The notes below the pieces were generated by a model. It did not search any database and was not told the DNA's origin. It saw nothing but the letters and a program-made list of their open reading frames with translations. The position numbers and the translations under genes are program-made. Positions 13,105 through 15,485 of a stretch of 15,485 nucleotides of DNA are shown here, in pieces. This DNA is from Desulfomicrobium sp. (lineage in GTDB: Bacteria > Desulfobacterota > Desulfovibrionia > Desulfovibrionales > Desulfomicrobiaceae): the NCBI GenBank assembly GCA_003542385.1, contig DPKT01000326.1, forward strand, positions 1-15,485, in the 5' to 3' direction. Each line of letters opens with the position of its first letter. Position 1 is the first letter of the stretch.

Positions 13105-13755
13105 ATGAAAAATATGCGATTTATTATTCCGATTCTGATAGTAGTATCTGTTATTACATTCTTTTTTGTAAAGAATGAAGATGTTCAAATGGGCAGGGCA
13201 TTTGAAGAAATGATCTGCTCTCATGATGAAAGGACAAAATTGACTGCAATCATTCTTTCAGCAGGCCTGGAAGATACTCAAATCAAGGATGTCATTTTGA
13301 AGCGCTTGCCGAATGCGGAAGGTGTTGAACGTGTCGCCATTATGTATAGCTTGTATATGAATGACGGGAATCTTGATCGTGAGTTTATTGATTCGATTCC
13401 TGTGGATGAGCAAGGTATACGAAATTTGCTGAAAGTTGAGTCGCCTCTTGGATCGTATTTTCGAGCGCCGTATTTGAGAATCATCAAGGCTATTGGAGAG
13501 ATATCAATGCATGATGATGTTGCATTGAATAAATTGAAGTGCATCTATGCGTATTCTGATGGATGGCAAGGTGATTCAATTTTGGAAATGATCATGAAAG
13601 CGCAAAGAAGAATGGGCACGGATACAGATTTAGTTGTGGATTGTCCGTGCAAAATTGTGCAGATTTTGTGCACAGGTATCAATGCTGCCCGATTATTCAA
13701 AGACAGATATTGCTGGGCGTGGAGTATGTGCACTTTCCAGTCGTTCTTGACCTAG
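13105..13755 (+). CDS. AT-rich orphan protein with an N-terminal membrane anchor
   Basis: A 216-aa protein from the ATG at 13105, chosen over TTG 13090 and ATG 13093 because GAGG lies 6 nt upstream. The N-terminus MKNMRFIIPILIVVSVITFF is a signal anchor or uncleaved signal sequence, so most of the protein should lie in the periplasm. The body is helical (FEEMICSHDERTKLTAIILS, GLEDTQIKDVILKRLP) with a spacing that hints at short HEAT-like helical repeats; I do not recognise a family. Base composition is far more AT-rich than the flanks, which indicates transfer. The last residues are encoded antisense to a VgrG remnant, and the stop codon overlaps it, so the natural C-terminus has probably been replaced. 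Confidence 0.6.
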   Translation: MKNMRFIIPILIVVSVITFFFVKNEDVQMGRAFEEMICSHDERTKLTAIILSAGLEDTQIKDVILKRLPNAEGVERVAIMYSLYMNDGNLDREFIDSIPVDEQGIRNLLKVESPLGSYFRAPYLRIIKAIGEISMHDDVALNKLKCIYAYSDGWQGDSILEMIMKAQRRMGTDTDLVVDCPCKIVQILCTGINAARLFKDRYCWAWSMCTFQSFLT

Positions 13756-13865
13756 ACGTTCACGTCTTTTTCGGCGTGTACGTAGATCTCCTCCTGACCC
13801 TTCCTGTCCTAAACGCGCAACTCGTCGAACCCGCGCGGCTCGCCCTCAATCCCCGGCGTGGACAT
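13740..13865 (-). pseudogene. VgrG (type VI secretion spike) remnant
   Basis: The minus strand from 13865 encodes STPG...GFDELRV, a stop, then DRKGQEEIYVHAEKDVNV, a stop, then VKND. This matches the well-known VgrG core motif of the form STPGG.GFNELRFEDKKGQE.IY.HAEKD..V.VKND. TAG codons at 13811-13809 and 13754-13752 interrupt it, and nothing recognisable remains on either side. It is a degraded fragment of a few dozen codons. VgrG proteins form the puncturing tip of the type VI secretion machine and are often found with variable effectors. Confidence 0.7.
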
Positions 13866-13906
13866 GGCTTTGACACCTCCCCGCGCCGTGTTCACGGCAC
13901 TTGTAA

Positions 13907-14062
13907 ATGCGTTTTGCGACTCGCATCAGCGACCGCATCATCATGACGGAAGACGGGTGCATGGTGGCGGACATCAGTCCGGCTCAGCTGGAGCAGGATT
14001 CGGAACTTCATTGCGAATGTATCTCATTGATGTCGTGTCACTTTTGTCCGAGATGTTCATGA
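13907..14062 (+). pseudogene. Possible C-terminal fragment of an ABC-transporter ATPase
   Basis: A short plus-strand frame reads FATRISDRIIMTEDGCMVAD followed by ISPAQLEQDSELH. This resembles the region after the H-loop of ABC ATPases, where one expects ..ISDRI..M..GR.V..G.P.EL. No Walker A, signature or Walker B motif is present, the frame is closed just upstream by TAA, and the end (CISLMSCHFC) looks random. The call is tentative. The rest of 13756-14147 shows no other gene. Confidence 0.3.
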
Positions 14063-14147
14063 GTTGAAACATGGTTCTTTCCGCTTGGTCGGGCTTGCAG
14101 ACATGGGGCAGGCTTGACAGAATGGAATAATAAACCGGGAAGGACGC

Positions 14148-15485
14148 ATGATTTTCATCTCTCGCATTCTTGTTTTCGTCTGCATGGCTGCCCTTGGCAT
14201 CATGATTTCCGCGCCGATCCACGCTTCTGGCCTGGAATACAAGCGCCGGATTTTCATCCTGGCCGAGGAGGCGCTCGGCAAGGGGCAACGTCAGGAGTAC
14301 CAGGCCCGCAGGGCCGAACTGGGCGACTATCCGCTGCTGCCCTATCTGACGCAGCAGGATCTGGAAAAGCGCATGAACCCCGGCATTGCCGGGGAAGTGC
14401 GCTCCTTTCTGCGCGACTACGACGGCACCCCGCCTGCCGAGGCGCTGCGCAGGCCGTGGCTCGTCCAGCTTGGCGAAAATGGCCAGTGGAAGCGCTTTGT
14501 GGAGGACTATCGCCCGCAGAGCGATGAAAACCTGCAATGCCTTTACGGGCAGGCCCTGCTGAATTCGGGCAGACGGTCCGAGGCCATGGATCAGGTCCGA
14601 TCGCTGTGGCTTTCGGGTTCATCGCGCCCAAAATCCTGCGATCCTCTGTTCGAGGCCTGGATCAAGAGCGGCGGCCTGACCAGGGATTTGACCTGGCAGC
14701 GCATCGAACTGGCCATGCAGAAGGGCCAGGCCGGTCTTGCCCAACACCTGCGGCGTTATCTTGGTCCAGGTGACGCGCAGTGGCTCGACTATTGGCTGCG
14801 GGTCGACCGGCAACCCTCTCTGATTCTGGAGCGTGACTGGTCCACGGTGACCCACGACCGCATGGATGCCATCCTCGCCCACGCCATGCACAAGATGACG
14901 CGGGCCGACGCGACCCGCGCCGCCGCGGATTGGGACGATCTGCGCCGTCGAAGCGGGCTGGATCGTGCGCGTTTTGCGGCCATCGAAAACCATGCGGTCC
15001 TGTACATGTGCATGCGTTTCGAACCCGGCGCGCTGGTGCGGGTGGAGTCCATCCCGGAAGATCTGCGCAGCGACTCCGTGCGCGAGTGGGCCGTGCGCGC
15101 GGCCCTGCGCGATCAGGACTGGCCGGCGGCGTTGCGGATGCTTGAAAGCCTCACTGCCGTTCAGCACGAGGAGCCGCGCTGGCGCTACTGGAAGGCCCGG
15201 GCATTGCAGGAGAGCGGACGGGACAGGGAAGCGCGGGAAGTTTTCGAAACACTGGCCGGGGGGCAGGATTACTTCGCCATGCTGGCCCTGGGGCACTTGG
15301 GCAGACCTCTGGTGGTGCAGCACGACCCGCTGACCGTTTCGGACGAAGCCGTGCGCCGGGTCGGGGAGTTGCCCGCCTTGCAGCGTGCAGCCGAGCTGTA
15401 CGCCCTTGGGCGTTACGGTCCGGCCCGCCGCGAGTGGCAGCAGGCGGAGTCCGACCTCGATGTCGGGGATCTGTCGGCGGCCGCC
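14148..15485 (+). CDS. Soluble lytic murein transglycosylase, N-terminal part (runs off the right edge)
   Basis: The frame is open from the ATG at 14148 to the last base, 446 codons. GGGAAGGA lies just before the ATG. Residues 1-27 (MIFISRILVFVCMAALGIMI, then SAPIHA) are a Sec signal peptide, with cleavage probably after HA. The rest is the alpha-helical superhelix (U and L domains) of Slt70-type enzymes: GDYPLLPYLTQQDLEKRMN, YDGTPPAEALRRPWLVQLG, EDYRPQSDENLQCLYGQALL, ESGRDREAREVFETLAGG followed by DYFAMLAL. Slt70 cleaves the MurNAc-GlcNAc bond of peptidoglycan in the periplasm, forming 1,6-anhydro ends. The catalytic SLT domain, with its Glu, would lie beyond the window. Preceding DNA contains only gene remnants, so it has its own promoter. 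Confidence 0.9.
   Translation, partial: MIFISRILVFVCMAALGIMISAPIHASGLEYKRRIFILAEEALGKGQRQEYQARRAELGDYPLLPYLTQQDLEKRMNPGIAGEVRSFLRDYDGTPPAEALRRPWLVQLGENGQWKRFVEDYRPQSDENLQCLYGQALLNSGRRSEAMDQVRSLWLSGSSRPKSCDPLFEAWIKSGGLTRDLTWQRIELAMQKGQAGLAQHLRRYLGPGDAQWLDYWLRVDRQPSLILERDWSTVTHDRMDAILAHAMHKMTRADATRAAADWDDLRRRSGLDRARFAAIENHAVLYMCMRFEPGALVRVESIPEDLRSDSVREWAVRAALRDQDWPAALRMLESLTAVQHEEPRWRYWKARALQESGRDREAREVFETLAGGQDYFAMLALGHLGRPLVVQHDPLTVSDEAVRRVGELPALQRAAELYALGRYGPARREWQQAESDLDVGDLSAAA

Noticed and set aside
14619..15323. Long minus-strand frames at 13974-14537 and 14619-15323
   Set aside because: Both are antisense to slt, which has a signal peptide and Slt70 superhelix features. The shadows have no recognisable motifs.
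1..15485. CRISPR array
   Set aside because: I found no regularly spaced direct repeats of suitable length and no Cas gene.

Overview
The window looks like a GC-rich (roughly 55-60 %) proteobacterial chromosome carrying accessory DNA. The gene families (Rnk, UPF0316/DUF2179, FemAB-like transferase, VIT-VWA, Slt70) would fit a Desulfovibrio/Desulfomicrobium-like bacterium, but that assignment is inference, not read from a marker gene.

Layout. (1) 1-1862, minus strand: a VIT-VWA protein running off the left edge, preceded by a MerR-type regulator whose start overlaps a dyad. (2) 1863-2210: a gene-free stretch with several hairpins, including a three-stem nested hairpin. (3) 2211-6262, minus strand: a compact six-gene block, with three calcineurin-like metallophosphoesterases (MPEs, two of them tandem paralogues), a DUF6088/AbiEi-like antitoxin-type regulator, an unrecognised 89-aa protein and an ankyrin-like repeat protein. 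The last five genes overlap or are nearly contiguous. (4) 6263-6413: divergent control region with a perfect palindrome inside the likely promoter, then a 75-aa Xre-type regulator on the plus strand. (5) 6673-8076: tyrosine integrase, then the 3' part of a tRNA-Arg(CCG) gene (probable att site) and a plus-strand terminator. Regions 3-5 read as an integrated island whose right end is near 8030-8076; its left end is not identifiable here.

(6) 8378-9700: a broken SRAP (YedK) gene with an in-frame TGA, fused in frame to the C-terminal part of a sigma54-dependent activator. (7) 9841-12118: UPF0316 membrane protein, FemAB-like transferase and rnk, all minus strand. (8) 12190-12398: a 22-codon small ORF bracketed by two intrinsic terminators. 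(9) 12449-12976: a chimeric ORF carrying a 292-bp near-identical copy of the 3' end of the ankyrin-like gene 10 kb away. (10) 13105-14062: an AT-rich membrane-anchored orphan, a VgrG remnant and a possible ABC-ATPase remnant. (11) 14148-end: the N-terminal part of a soluble lytic transglycosylase.

The best candidate for an undescribed system is the 2211-6641 block. An AbiEi-like regulator, usually paired with an AbiEii nucleotidyltransferase toxin, is here joined by overlapping reading frames to a small unknown protein and two MPEs. A third MPE and an Xre regulator lie upstream and an ankyrin-like protein downstream. No nucleotidyltransferase is present. A defence or toxin-antitoxin role is inference from architecture and island context.
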